A stretch of 64,000 bases of DNA from Clarireedia homoeocarpa (lineage: Eukaryota > Ascomycota > Leotiomycetes > Helotiales > Rutstroemiaceae), in assembly GCA_001465935.1 (NCBI GenBank), contig LNKV01000033.1, forward strand, positions 930,001 through 994,000. The letters are read 5' to 3'. A model generated the notes under the pieces. The model was not told the DNA's origin and did no database searches. It saw only the letters and a program-made list of their open reading frames with translations. The number at the start of each line of letters is the position of its first letter. Position 1 is the stretch's first letter. A program made the translations under genes and the position numbers. Below, piece after piece: positions 10,795 through 23,722 of the stretch.

Positions 10795-13700
10795 TTACCC
10801 AGCCACTTCGACAAGATACAATTCAACTGTTGACACATAAGTCGATGCGGCCGTTGCGCCATTTCCTATGGCCAACTCAAGTAAACCATCGCCGTTGACT
10901 GTTGAAGTGTTAGTTGTTGCGACTGCGGTTCATTGACTTGGGGGGGTTTTGGCAGGAGAAGGGGATAGCTTACCATCAACCAACATCAACCTCGCATATA
11001 TTTGACCATCGGCCCGACAGCTAAGACTCAGATCCACTGTGCTTACTTTACAGACCAACGGGAATCCTGGCGGATCAAACTCATACCCAACAACACCAGT
11101 CCGAATCACCGGCGGTGAATGTCCCGTCGTGGCATACAGTAAGTAGAGACCGGAATAAATGTAGCCGGTTAAAGTATCGTACTGGAATGTCAATGTAACA
11201 TCACCGTATGGCTCTAATCCAAATCCGACGAAATACTCATCCTCCATCTGGCCCATCAACGCTGTATTGTCGGCGCCCGTTCCACTATTCCTCGCAAATA
11301 TCTGGAAGTTGGCAGGCGGTGTCTGCGGCGCTGTTGTTGATGCTGCTGCACCAGTCGATGCAGCTGCAGTAGTAGAATCTGCAATTGTGCTACTGGCACC
11401 CTGCGCTAGATCTTCCTGAATAGCAAGACTAGGATTGAGCAAACACACTGCGAGACCGATTTGAGCGCCGAGAATAGTTCCGCCAGAAACACAGGTTAGA
11501 CCTGGATTCAGATTTATCAGCTGGAGAACAGTGATATTGCCGAATACGGCGACGCTTGTGCAGGTATCGCCATCAGTTAGAATTTTGTAGCTACAGCAGT
11601 TTCCTTGACTGAGATCGACGGTGCCGGTGGGCGCGCTGACGGGGGGACAACCGGTGTACGTTGATGATCTGCTGGCTGATGTTCTGGATGAAGATGATGA
11701 GTGAGTTGTGGTTATAGTACGGATACTCGAAGAGGAACTCCTGGAGGAGGAACTGGTTGAGAGAACACTACTGCTGCTTAAAGAAGTTGTCGGGCGAGAG
11801 GAAGAGGATGAAGATAAGGAGCGCGACGTCGTAGAAATTTCAGTAGTGGAGCTTGAGGATTTGGAAGTCGTGCTGACTCGCAAGCTGGAGGATGATGATG
11901 AGGAGGATGAGCTGCTTAATGCTGAACTGGATGAACGACTGCTACTGCTACTGCTTGATGAACTGGAACTCGAGGACAAAGATGAGGAACGGCTACTGCT
12001 GCTGCTACTTGATGAGCTTGAGCTCGAACTCGTGGAGGATGGACGGAGGGATGATGATGATGAACTTGATGGAGGACTGCTACTGCTACTACTTGATGAA
12101 TGTGAACTTGAAGATGATGACGAGGGTAGGGAACTCGAGGATGAAGAAGAAGAATGGCTACTGCTGCTAGACGAATGTAAACTGGATGTCGATGTCTTAG
12201 ATGTGGTAGGAGATGAACTACTAGACGAGAGACTTGATGAATGACTGCTGCTGCTGCTGAGACTTGATGAACGACTGCTGGTGCTGCTTCTGCTGCTGCT
12301 GCTAGTCGAACGTAAACTGGACGTCGATGTCTGAGACGTAGTAGGAGACGAACTACTGGACGAGAGACTTGATGAACGACTGCTGGTGCTGCTGGTGCTA
12401 CTGCTGCTAGTCGAACGTAAACTGGACGTCGATGTCTGAGACGTAGTAGGAGATGAACTACTAGACGAGAGACTTGATGAATGACTGCTGCTGCTGCTGA
12501 GACTTGATGAACGACTGCTGGTGCTGCTTCTGCTGCTGCTGCTAGTCGAACGTAAACTGGACGTCGATGTCTGAGACGTAGTAGGAGACGAACTACTGGA
12601 CGAGAGACTTGATGAACGACTGCTGCTGCTACTGCTGCTACTGCTACTACTGCTACTACTGCTGCCACTGGTACTGCGGGTGCTGCTGCTACTGCTGCTA
12701 GAGGAACGTAAACTGGACGTCGATCTCTGAGATATAGTAGGAGACGAACTAGAGCTCAAACGCGAAGAGGATGAAGATGAGGTGGAGCTCAAACGCGAAG
12801 AGGAAGAAGATAAGGTGGAAGAGGATAAAGAACTACTGGACGAGAGACTTGATGAACGACTGCTGCTACTAGTGCTGCTGCTAGTGCTGCTGGTAGTCGA
12901 ACGTAAACTGGATGTCGATGTCTGAGACGTAGTAGGGGACGAACTAGAGCTTGTACGGGAAGAGGAGGACGATGGAGTGGAGCTCAAACGCGAAGAGGAC
13001 GAAGATGAGGTGGAAGAGGATAAAGAACTGCTGGATGAGAGACTTGATGAACGACTTCTGCTGCTAGTACTGTTGGTGCTGCTGGTGCTGCTGGTGCTAC
13101 TGCTGCTAGACGAACGTAGACTAGACGTCGATGTCTGAGACGTAGTAGGGGACGAACTAGACGAAATGGAGCTCAAACGCGAAGAGGAAGAAGATGAGCT
13201 GGAACTCGTACGTGAAGAGGAAGATGATGTTGATGTCCGCAACGAGGAAAGTAATGAACTAGTGCTCAAGAGTGAAGAAGACGAAGATGAACTCGAACTC
13301 GTCCGGAAACTCGAAGAAGACGAGGATGGCGAGGATGATGGCCGGGAGCTAGAGCTGGAGTTACTTATGCTTGAGACAGGTGTGCTGCTACTGCTGCTAG
13401 TACTAGACGATGTGGTTCGCAGAGAAGAGCTGCTTGATACTGATGAAGATAAACTACTCGATCGGAATGAGCTACTAGAGGAAATTGTGGTGGGTCTTGA
13501 TGAGCTTGACTGGAATAAGCTACTTGACGATGTAATCGGACGAGAAGAGCTGGAAGATGATTCTGTGAGCCTTGATAAGCTACTGGATCGAGATGAGCTA
13601 CTCGAGGACGATATAGTGGGTCTCGATGTGCTGCTACTAGAGCTACTCGAAAGTGACGAGCTACTGGAATGAGAAGTCGACGACGAGCTAGAGCGAGAAG

Positions 13701-16700
13701 AGCTACTCGATCGTGATGAGAATAACGAAGAAGATGAGGAGGACCGGAAACTAGAGCTACTCGAACTAGAGCTAGGTCGCACGGAACTGGATGACGAGCT
13801 TGACAAAGTAATGCGGCTGGAGCTGCTCGAGGAAGACGTCGTAGACCGCGAACTAGAACTGCTGGAACTCGAGCGACTTGACGACAATGAAGTAGTTGGC
13901 CGGGAGGAGGAGCTACTAGAGCTTGAACTTGATTTTGAGGAGCTTCGAGACGAAGATGTTGTTGGCAGGGAGGAAAAAGTGCTCGAGGAAAATTTTGAGG
14001 AGCTAATTGATGAAGTTGTAGTGATCCTCAAAGAAGTTGAGCTGAAGCTCGAACGCGAGGAGGAGCTTGATGATGTTGTTGTGGCCTTCGAAAAACTGCT
14101 GGAGGTTGACCGCAAAGAGCTACTGGATGACGAAGTTGTGGAGCGCAGACTCGAGCTACTAGAGCTGCTAGAGCTTGGTCGTAAAGAACTGCTCGAGGAC
14201 AAACTCGAAGACTTGATACTTGAGCTACTAGAGCTGGAGCTAATTCTGCTACTAGAACTGCTAGAACTAGAGCGCAAAGAGCTACTAGACAGTGAAGATG
14301 TTGGCCGGGAGGAGCTACTTGAAATTGATGAACTCGAGCTTCGTGAAGACGATAATGAGGAGCTAGTGGTTGGCCGCGAAGAACTACTGGAAGATGAGCT
14401 CTTTGATGAACTACTCGAAGATGTAACTGTGGGGCGTGACGAGGTACTCGAAACTGAAGAACTTGAAGTTCTTAAACTTGAGCTACTTGAGGTAGACCTA
14501 AGTGAGCTACTGCTTGACAAAGAGCTTGATTTACTGAAGCTGCTGCTTGATAAGGTCGACGAGCGCGATGACGAGCTTGATCGATTATTGGAAGAGCTAA
14601 GCGAGCTACTCGATGACGAACTCGTACTTCGCGATGACGAGCTAGACTTGTTATTGAAAGAACTACTCGAAGAGCTGGATCTCGAAGAACTACTGGATTT
14701 TGACGACGAAGACGAAAAGGTAGTTGTAGGTCGCGAGGAGGTGCTTATACGTGAACTTGAGCTACTAGAACTTGATCTAATAGAGCTGAAACTGTCTGAT
14801 AAAGAACTAATCCTTGATGAAGAGCTGGATCGGTTTGAGCTAGAGCTGGAGGAGGTAGTAGAGCGAGATGAAGAGCTACTGCTTGAGGTTACTATCACTT
14901 TAGAGCTACTTGAAGAAGTCGATTTTCGGGTCGATGATGAACTGGAGCTACTACGCAAAGAACTAGTAGTAGTGGAAGTTTGTTTGGATAGCGAACTAGA
15001 TAATGAGCTAGAGCTGCTTCGTAAGGAAGTTAATGTCCGAGTCGATAACGAGCTGGAGCTATTTCGCGAAGTTGAGCTTGACCGGGTATTACTGGAGCTG
15101 GAGCTTGACGAGGATTTGGATGTCGAGCTCGACCGACTACTGCTTGAGCTGGATGTTGTTGAAATTTTCGACGTACTCGACAAAGAAGTGGTTGGCTTAG
15201 AAGAGAAACTTGACCGACTACTATTTGAACTGCTCGATGATCTGGAGGTTGAGTTTGACCGACTACTTCTTGAGCTCGACGAGGATTTTGAGGTTGAGCT
15301 TGAACGATTACTACTCGAGCTCGACGTGGTTGAGACTTTCGAAGTACTCGACGAAGAAGTATTTAGCTTTGAAGATGAGCTTGAGCTACTACTTGAGTTT
15401 AAACGACTGCTGCTTGAGCTTGTAGAGAACCTGGAGGTTGAGCTTGATCGAGTACTACTTGAACTAGGCGAGGATTTGAATGTCGAGCTGGAACGAGCAC
15501 TGCTTGAACTATACGTAGTCGAAATCTTCGAAGAACTCGATGAAGAGCTACTACTGTTTGAGCGACTTGAGGATCTCGATGTACTTGATGAGAAGTTTGT
15601 AGTCCAGGATAATGAACTCGTACGACTAGAAGACCTAGAACTACTTTTTGTAGAGCTACTTGGCGACGACGTAGTAGTTCGGATTGAGGAACTTGAGCGG
15701 GTGCTCGAGGGGGAAGTAGTTGAGGATTTCGATGAGGTGCTTGACCGGCTAGATAATGAAGATATCGTCGATTTACTCGATGAACTTGATCGCCTACTTG
15801 AGCTACTAGAACTTGAGCGGGTGCTCGAGGGGGAAGTGGTTGAGGATTTCGATGAGGTACTTGACCGGCTAGATGAAGATATCGTCGATTTACTCGAGGG
15901 ACTTGAGCGACTACTTGAGTGACTACTAGAGCTAGACAACCTTGTCGCAGATGAAGAAGATAGCTTCAAACTGCTAGAGGAGCTTGAGCTTCTAGACGAG
16001 CTGCTGAATCGGCTAGAGCTTTTTGTAGAGCTACTTGGCGACAATGTAGTAGTTCGGATTGAGGAACTTGAGCGGGTAATCAAAGGGGAAGTAGTTGAGG
16101 ATTTCGATGAGGTACTTGACCGGGTAGATGATAAAGATGTTATCGATTTGCTCGATGAACTTGATCGCCTACTTGAGCTACTAGAACTAGAAAATTTTAT
16201 CGTAGGTGAAGAAGATGGCTTCAAACTGCTAGAGAAGCTTGAGCTTCTAGACGAGCTACTGAATCGGCTAGAGCTTTTTGTAGAGCTACTTAGCGACGAT
16301 GTAGTAGTTTGGATTGAGGAACTTGAGCGGGTACTCGAGGAGGAAGTGGTTGAGGATTTCGATGAGGTTTTTGAGGAAGTTCGGCTTGATGAATAAAAGG
16401 GTGTTGAACTGATACTACTGCTGCTTGTCCGTTTACTCGAGGAGCTTGAAGATGTAGTCTTGCTGCTTCTTAAGCTTGATTTCGATGTAATTGAAGTACG
16501 GGTGCTGCTGCTGGAGCTCGAAGATATTGATCTGCTACTACTTGAGCTCCGTTTCGATGTACTTGAACTACGAACGCTGGGGCTCGACGAACTGCGCCGC
16601 GTACTGCTCGAGCTCAACAGCGTTGTCGAAGATAATTTCGAACTTTTACTTGTACTTGTAGACAGCCTAACCGAGGTAGATTTCGTTGTCGAAGACGATT

Positions 16701-18501
16701 TCGAACTTTTACTTGTACTTGTAGATTTCGTTGTCGAAGATAATTTCGAACTTTTACTTGTGCTTGTAGATAGCTTAAACGAGGTAGATTTTGTTGTTGA
16801 AGACGATTTCGAACTTTTAATTGTGCTTGTAGGTTTTATTGTCGAAGATAATTTCGAACTTTTGCTTGTACTTGTAGATTTCGTTGTCGAAGATGATTTC
16901 GAACTTTTACTTGTACTTGTAGACGGCTTAAACGAGGTAGATTTCGTCGTTGAAGATGATTTCCGACTACTAGAAGTAGTAGTTCTAACCGATGTCGACT
17001 TAACTCTTGAAGTCCTTGTCGGATCACAAGGATTTATCGAAACGATACACGAACAAGCCGACGAGATACGATACTCGTTTCCATAGCATTCGTCCACGTA
17101 CGGCGGTAAGTCCGTATACCAATTATCCTGCGTGTATGCATTGCAGAAGGTCGTGAAGTCGTGACTTTCCTTACATTGGTTGTAGCAGCGGTCTGGGCGA
17201 CATATGCTCTGGGGAGGAGGAAGGAGGATGCATGAGGAAGTAGAGGTGGGTTTGCTGGTGATGGTAGTGCGGGTAGAGGATGTAGAGATAGGGAGGATGG
17301 TGCTTGTAGAGAATGCAATTGATTTCGAACTTGAGGTTGAAGGGGGAGGTGGAAGTTTTGATGTGCTGGTGTATGTGATACTTGAGTTCGTATATGGTGG
17401 TTTTGTGGGGAAAGTGAAGGATTTGGAACTGGAAGACGACGGAGGAGGAGGAGGTTTTGACGAAGAAGTTGAGGGTGGCCGTGAATAAACAGAACTACTG
17501 CTTTTACTTACCACTGAAGTAGAAGTGCTGCTCGGTGGATATATACGCGTACTGGACGAATAAATGCGGGAACTCTGCGATGTCGTCGACCTTGGCGGGT
17601 ACGTAGGATAAGAACGCGTCGAACGCGACCTATAACTTCTCGACTTCGTCATCGTCACCGGACACGCCGGGTCCCAACAGATGCCCAAATCCCGTCTACA
17701 ACCATTCCCACAATGATCCATATCATTGCCGCACATATAACCCTCATCGCAACAATCGCCATACTGGCTCCCTTCACACGTTATTCCATTTCCACAAGTG
17801 CCATCGAGGGATACCTTGTAGCAGGAGCCATGGCTCGACTGATAGCCATTTCCGCATTCCGTTGCTGAATCTCCACAGATACCATCCGCGCCACAGCAAT
17901 GTCCGAAGCTGGTTCCTTCACAGCTATAACCGTTGCGATGCCCGCAATATCCGTCTGTAGATGGCGGAGGAGGAAATTGTCTAGGCTCGAATTCAGGCCG
18001 GGGTGCTAGACTCGGGAAGTGGAGGTAATAAGAAGGAGCATTGTAACAAGTTGTGGCCGAAGTAGCCGAGTATGGCTTTTTGGTTGAAGTTCTTAACCTA
18101 TTAGCCCAGGCCATCCCAACTCAAAGAAATACTTACTGTTTCGGTGGGTAAGTCTTAGTATACGACTTTGGTGGGTAAGACTCTGTATACGACCTTGGTG
18201 GATAGCTCTTCGTCTTCGACCTAGACGGCTTCAAGGTAGTCGTATAAGTAACCTCCGTAGTAATACACGTTGGAGCATTCGTTATATAAATTGAAGTTGT
18301 ACAGTCATCAATTGAAAAGACAGTATTCGTGGTAAAGCACGTATCGACCGAGATGGGTAATTCAATGACCGTAAAGACCTCACAGATCTGATTCGCGCTG
18401 GTGAAAATAGTATTCTCAACATGACTTTCACATTCGTCACAATGAGCCGAAGCGATTCCCAAAGCCGAAGCCAAAAGAATGGCGACCTTTCGGAAATACA
18501 T
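10795..18501 (-). CDS. Giant secreted CBM18 / Ser-rich stalk / LysM protein
   Basis: Three exons on the minus strand: 18501-18137, 18091-10974 and 10898-10795, giving 2528 aa. The first intron acceptor could also be 6 bases earlier (18098); I chose 18092 because it gives a 45-nt intron. Signal peptide: MYFRKVAILLASALGIASA. Residues about 170-212 and 221-260 are two hevein-type (CBM18) chitin-binding modules with CC and CG.G motifs. A six-plus-Cys segment follows before residue 490. Then comes a stalk of more than 1700 residues, mostly Ser with Thr, Arg, Leu and Lys in short repeats. Residues about 2270-2338 are a LysM-like module (CCSYKILTDGDTC, LINLNPGL). The last 190 residues look like a beta-rich globular domain, partly encoded by the third exon. 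Likely a wall-spanning or wall-bound chitin-binding protein. The function of the C-terminal domain is unknown. Confidence 0.85.
12240..13200 (-). repeat. Tandem repeats inside the Ser-rich stalk, block 1
   Basis: Near-identical DNA units of roughly 110-240 bp, each encoding SPTTSQTSTSSLRS followed by Ser-rich filler, occur at least seven times. Very similar units (for example near 12300, 12420 and 12540) indicate recent expansion. Such arrays commonly vary in length between strains. Confidence 0.85.
15680..16960 (-). repeat. Tandem repeats inside the Ser-rich stalk, blocks 2 and 3
   Basis: Two repeat families. About 15680-16380 holds units encoding SSKSSTTSPSSTRSSSSIRT-like sequence, several nearly identical. 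About 16630-16960 holds shorter Lys-bearing units encoding TTKSTSTSKSSK. The Lys-rich units lie nearer the protein N-terminus than the Ser/Arg units. Confidence 0.8.
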
Positions 18502-18934
18502 GCTACAAGAAGCAGGAAATAACGAGTGAAAGGGGTTGCTAAGTGTAAAAGGACATGATTTCTGATGGCCGGAGACATTATAAACAGAGTAACTCTACTC
18601 AGGCGCGTGCACAAGTCGTGAGATATGTGAATGCCAAAAACATTCCTAGAACGCGATGTAAAGTCTAAGACAAGGCCGGGGCCATTCTTAGGAATGAACG
18701 TTAGGATTAGATTAGAGAATCAAAACAAATCAAATCAGAGAATCAAAAGGAATCCAGTTATCAAGAAGTATCCCGCTGCAGGAAACTCATCCAAGATTTT
18801 AATACTTTACCGTCGACAGAATCACGTGAGTTCATGGGATTTCAAGAATCGTTTCATTTCGCCATACGCTCTAAAACCTGAAACGTGTCATGCAACTGTA
18901 CTGATTTTCGCAGAAAGAGTATATTCACCAATGC
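18502..18934. other. Spacer between giant gene start and coronin end
   Basis: Both flanking genes are on the minus strand, so this 433-bp segment must hold the promoter of the giant gene and the 3' end of coronin. I see no coding exon and no clear motif. Confidence 0.4.
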
Positions 18935-21139
18935 TTAAGACCTAGCAGCTTCCAACTCCAGCTCCAATTGTCTAATCCTTTCGCTTTGATCACCAGGACC
19001 AACTCTCATCTTCAATGTGTCTACCTCTTGAGTCAATAGATTGATCTTCTCGGTTTGTGTAGTAATGGTCTTCGTCTGTGCCTCCAAGAGCTTCTTGATC
19101 TCTGCCAGAGAAGACTCGACAGCCGGATTGTTTGAAGATGGTTGGCTACCAACAGCAGAAATTGGTCCAGATGAAGTATTAATGGTGGCGGAGGTCGGAG
19201 ATGCGACAGGTGCTTGGCTCTTTGGAGTTGCTTGAGATACCGGAGCCGCCTTTGGTGGTGCAGTCTTTGTTGGTTCAACCTTTGCTGCAGCTGGTACTGA
19301 TTTCTGAATAGGTGTTTGAATTTCCTCGAAGCTGGAATTGTCATCGGCTTCCTCTTCCTCCTCATCCTGGAACTTAGAGGCCATGGCCGAAATTGAACCC
19401 TTCTGCTCGGACATGCTTGGGGGCGTTGCTCTCTGGGCCGGGGTTGGTTCGGGCTCCTTCTTGACTGGTGGTGGTGCTGCCTTGGCAGGAGATGGAGCTG
19501 GGGCAGCAACAGCAGCTGTTGGTGGTTTGTAATCGGCGGAAACCTCAACCGGAGCATTTCCTTCATATACACTTTCCAAGTCGATCTTTGGGGGAATTCC
19601 GTCCTTACCAGCAAGCCACTCTTCGGCGGTGACAGCCGGTTTGAGACCGGTAGCGGGTGGGTAAATATCGGATTGGAAGACTTCAGCTCGTCTAGGGACA
19701 GTGAATGAAATTGGTTCCACGTAGGTATCATTGACCGTTTTGTATGCCCTCATAACTTCGTTCTCGTGAACCTTGAAGATGTTAGTTTTTCATATGCAGA
19801 GGACACTTCGTGTACTCACATTGATACCACGTCTTGGGAGGAATGCGATACCACGTTGCTGATCACTCGACTTGTATTCAGACAGGAATTCGAACTTGTC
19901 ATTCTCATACTCGTAGTATCGAATGTTACCATCACTATATTATTAGCCTCGTTCACCAAATTGCTCCGCATTCACTTACCCTTTACCAGCAAGATACAAA
20001 CATTGAGTGCCGTCATCTAAACCACTGTTAACATAAATCCAACAGCATCACCAAGAAGAAACATACCCCAGAAAGGCATGCAAACACCAGAGATAGAATC
20101 CAAGACGGTGAAACCGCCGATTGGTTCTCTTGCATTGCCAACATCCCATAGTGCCATTTGACGATCACTCATTTTAGAGAAACCGGTAGTAGCCACACGG
20201 TTATGTTCACCCATCCATACAACTCTGCTGTTCTTTGCTCCAGTATGTCCAGGTCCTTCATACGCAGGCTTTTCCTGTCTCACATCCCATATGCGCAACT
20301 TCTTGTCTCGAGAAGTGGTAGCCAGAAGGGTACCGTTCGCGTTCCACGACAAACTTTGTACAATATCGCCATGTTTCAAGGTCAAATGTGTCTTTCCGGT
20401 AGCCACGTCCCATAACTTAATCGTGTAGTCGCCAGAGGCAGATGCAAGGATGTTAGAAGCGGCGGGGTTGAAGAGAACTTGTCCGACTTTTCTATTCGTT
20501 GTTAGGACTGCTCTCGACGGCCTTGGTAGCTTCCACTTACCTTGAATGTCCCGCCAGTTTGCTTATAGGCGCAACATCAACTGGCTCCTCGGAATCCTGA
20601 TATAGAGTGAAGCCTTCCGGTACCTGCCATATGAAGACCTTTCCATCATCGGATCCAGAAGCGATAATGCGATCGTTGAATGGATTCCTAAACCAAGGTC
20701 AGGCCGGTCCTAATCTGCCACCTATCATGTAACTCACCAATCCGTGTCAAGAACCGGGCCGGTATGACCTCGAAACAAAGGAAGCTGTTCTGGCAGACGA
20801 CCTTTCTCATGGAGAGGAATAACAGCGAATGCGCCTCCACCGCTGGCTTCCCAATTGACCGAAAGATATTCAGGATTGACCTATCTGATGTATGAGCTGT
20901 CGTTATTCGACGATGACCCAAACATCTTTGATTTCCCACCTTGATCAAGTTCGTGTCCCAAGCATTCCGACTGATATGTAAGTTGTCGTAGCATGCCTCC
21001 TTCTTGGATGCTTTACCAAATACATGTCCTGGATACCAAGGTGTCAGCAGCTGCTCTCGTGCCCATCGACGACTGGGGCCAATTTCGGGGGCGGACAAGG
21101 CTTACGATATTTCGACGCGCGAACAAAACGACCTGCCAT
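18935..21139 (-). CDS. crn1: Coronin, actin-binding WD40 protein
   Basis: Eight exons on the minus strand: 21139-21106, 21028-20940, 20880-20738, 20687-20541, 20491-20067, 20016-19980, 19934-19820 and 19771-18935, giving 608 aa. The N-terminus (MAGRFVRASKYRHVFGKASK) is the classic coronin start. WD40 blades fill about residues 10-330, including DTDWNPFNDRIIASGSDDG, IKLWDV and LRIWDVRQ. The unique linker is Pro/Ala/Lys-rich and contains an acidic stretch (DEEEEEADD) as in fungal coronins, where acidic motifs touch Arp2/3. The last 55 residues form the heptad coiled coil used for oligomerisation. Coronins bundle F-actin and tune Arp2/3 at endocytic patches and hyphal tips. One donor is GTGGGA rather than GTAAGT, but the phase and protein alignment support it. 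Confidence 0.93.
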
Positions 21140-21840
21140 TGGGGATCATGCACGGTTGCGCCAGCGATAAAGGGAAAAGAATCCTTTCGGAGCAATAAGA
21201 TATGTTGATGAAGATTTAAAGAAAAGAAGGAACGGCGAATTTTGTTGATTTTTATTTTGTTTATGCGACAGCTCAGCCAAAAAGGTATTGGTGATGATGA
21301 TGCTGGAAGGCTAGCTCTCCACCCACCGATCTTTTGAGTTCGCCTGGAAGTTGTGAAACTCAACTTATTGTATGTACAGTAAGTAAGTAGGGTGCGCATA
21401 CAGTACAAGGCTCTTTGTTCCACCGAGTGTACTTGCTGCGAGTAGACAGTCACGAGACCAATTTGGGTATTTATTGTCTTGTTACATGCCCATTGTTCTT
21501 TGGTTTTGGGTTCCCTTGTTTCAACCGGCAACCCCTTTTCCCTTTTCCTATTCATTCTGAATTTCCTGCCGTTTTGTATGGGAATCTCTGGTACTCCTGA
21601 AGCCAAGTTCCCACCACCAAACACCACGTTCGTTATGTGTTCCCACCTCAGATCCACACAGCGAGCTATGCATAACCATGTGTTCTCTTCCTCCCAGCCA
21701 ATGAAAGCTATGCATTTCCACTCTAATGCAAGTGCATCCGTAGGACTCGGGTGAAAGACCCAAATACCAATTGGCGCAAAAGCTCACCAAACTACTGTTT
21801 TGTACATGACCACAAATAAGGCTTTCATCCGCATGAAATC
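21140..21840. other. Coronin upstream region and spacer
   Basis: About 700 bp between the coronin start and the tRNA gene. It should hold the coronin promoter. Short open frames have no recognisable domain. Confidence 0.4.
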
Positions 21841-21927
21841 AGTGCTATGGTCTAATGGTTATGATATCTCGTTCACAATTTGAACTGTATTCCGAGATGG
21901 TTCTGAGTTCGATCCTCAGTAGCACTA
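21841..21927 (+). tRNA. tRNA-Val(CAC) with a 14-nt intron
   Basis: The cloverleaf is readable by eye. The acceptor arm AGTGCTA (21841-21847) pairs fully with TAGCACT (21920-21926), with discriminator A at 21927. TG at positions 8-9 is followed by a D arm with TAATGGTTA. The anticodon stem TCTCG (21867-21871) pairs with CGAGA (21893-21897). The loop is TTCACAC after removing a 14-nt intron at 21878-21891, placed one base 3' of the anticodon as in eukaryotic nuclear tRNAs. The T arm is CTGAG-TTCGATC-CTCAG. Anticodon CAC reads the valine codon GTG. CCA is not encoded, as expected. A T-rich tract (21966-21990), suitable as a Pol III terminator, lies just downstream. Confidence 0.92.
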
Positions 21928-22360
21928 AACATCTAGCAGGCGAAGCTTACTTCGTCTATGCCTTTTTGCTTTTTTTTTCTTTTTTCTTTTTTGGTACATC
22001 TTCCTGCAGCCCTAGATCGATTGTACTTCCTTCCGTACACTTATAGTTCTGCTTGAAATTAAGATTTTCACACTGGAGGGTGGACGCTTAAATGGTCGAA
22101 TAGACAGAAACATACGTTCCTCAGGACATTGTTATTGGTACAGTACAATACATGAAAGAATTTATGTACATATCCAGATCCTTTCTGGTGTACGTACATA
22201 CATATACACGTTAGCAATCCCCATCTATGTTTTCCTGCCCCATTCTGTCCAATCCTTCTCATTATCATTAGGTTATCGTAATCATAAGTAACCTCGCAAG
22301 CCCGTGGACCCCGCTCTTTCGGCGCCTCAAATATGTACATTCCATATTCCAACGTAAAAT
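21928..22360. other. Spacer after tRNA-Val
   Basis: Contains the T-rich tract 21966-21990 that can terminate Pol III transcription, then sequence likely belonging to the 3' end of the minus-strand PAQR gene. No other gene seen. Confidence 0.4.
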
Positions 22361-23722
22361 CTACGCAACAACACCACAAGCGTCTTTTCGGTAGTTGTAA
22401 TCAAACGCCTGTAGCAATCCCACTAAATGCAAAGCCAAAGCCAGAACAACCAGAACATGAAATATTTGGTGCGAGTTCCCCAAGAGATTGAAATACCCGG
22501 GTAACCATGATTCGGGCCATCGTTTCTGTCCCTTAAATTAGTTTTTGGTCATTTGATTAAAGTGAGGAGACGTAAACGTACGGCATAACAAACGACACCA
22601 ACAAGCAACAGAATGGCTTCAGCGAAATAGTACGGCATGCCTGATTGTTCTATAGCTTTTGAGCCACCGAACAGAGCAATCGCATGGATAAAAGGTATGA
22701 GCACCGCAACAGATGTTGCGATGAAAGCCGCGACTCGAGATGAACGCCATCGAGGTCCTTGAAAACTCGGAAGGAGAAGGAAAACCATAGTGGTGGTTGA
22801 CATTGCAATTATCTAGCAATGTGGTAAGCGAGGAAAAGATTAAAAAGGAAGATCAATGACCACTTACCATGCCCCAGTAGGCATAATGGAAGGTTGGTTC
22901 ACAATAAAAAGTCATATATATAGCAGAAATAGAACAACCAAGAATCAAAAGAAGGATCCCAAAAAAGTCGAGCTTCAACCAAATATCATGAACCTCTTTA
23001 GAATGACAGACAAGAGAGTGAAATATGGCCGAGATTCCTAAACATAGGAATGCACAAAGCAGGAAAAGTGCGAAGATAACGTGATCCTTAAGTGTGACTT
23101 TAGGATAGCGACTGTTGAGGTAGTAGCTGATTACTCCTTCAAGAATGATGAATATTATACAAGGAATGAAATGAGACCACATGTTGAATGTCTCAGTATG
23201 TTTGGAGAAACAGGAACGAAGACAAGTGGAAACGGAATTGGAGATTGGCCGGTAGCCATGATTGATGTGGACATTATCCTGGGCCCACAGTGGAAGTTCA
23301 CCGAAAGCAAGTAACTTCGGACTTTCCTTTACAGTGGTGGAAGACGATACACCAGATGACAGAGGCTCCGGCTTTCCTCTCACGGGAGTCTGTGGAGGAG
23401 TTGCATCCAGGAGAAATGTTTCTTGTATGGTTGGGTAGTTTCGTATGGCTGGATAAATTTGTTGTATGGAAGAGTATCTTTGCTGTATCGTTGGATATGG
23501 GACGGCTACGCCGATTCTGGTAGTAGGAAGAAAAGCCTTATCGAGGAGGGTCGGAGAGCTTCTTCTACCAAAACTAATGGTTGAGGCTGAAAGATTCGAA
23601 GACCGGGACTCGCGGAAGACCATGATACCCCGTGGCTCAACTCGAGCTCGAACAGAACCAACAACGAAACAAATCGAAGCATTCAAAGTCCATAGAAGAG
23701 AAGTAGAAAACGCATGTAACAA
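22361..23722 (-). CDS. PAQR / Izh-type (haemolysin III-like) seven-TM protein
   Basis: Three phase-0 exons on the minus strand: 23722-22868, 22812-22582 and 22531-22361, giving 418 aa. A start at 23623 (MVFRESRSS) is possible and would remove a hydrophobic stretch at the very N-terminus. The first 150-180 residues are Ser/Pro-rich and probably cytoplasmic. The core shows the PAQR signature: HTETFNMWSHFIPC before TM1, IFHSLVCHS near TM3, and a terminal NSHQIFHVLVVL whose His residues bind the metal in this family. Fungal relatives (Izh) affect zinc homeostasis and sterol/sphingolipid signalling; animal relatives are the adiponectin receptors with ceramidase-like activity. The exact substrate here is not readable from sequence. 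Confidence 0.88.

Noticed and set aside
11916..12668. 250-codon minus-strand frame rich in Ala, Val, His and Arg
   Set aside because: Alternate frame of the same Ser repeats in the giant gene; purely repeat-driven.
13811..15922. 703-codon plus-strand open frame rich in Leu, Glu and Asp
   Set aside because: It is the exact complement of the Ser-codon repeats in the giant minus-strand gene (AGC/TCG/AGT read as Glu/Leu/Asp codons). No start context, introns or domain. The same holds for the plus-strand frames at 11708-12244, 13166-13672, 16148-16396 and 16460-17086.
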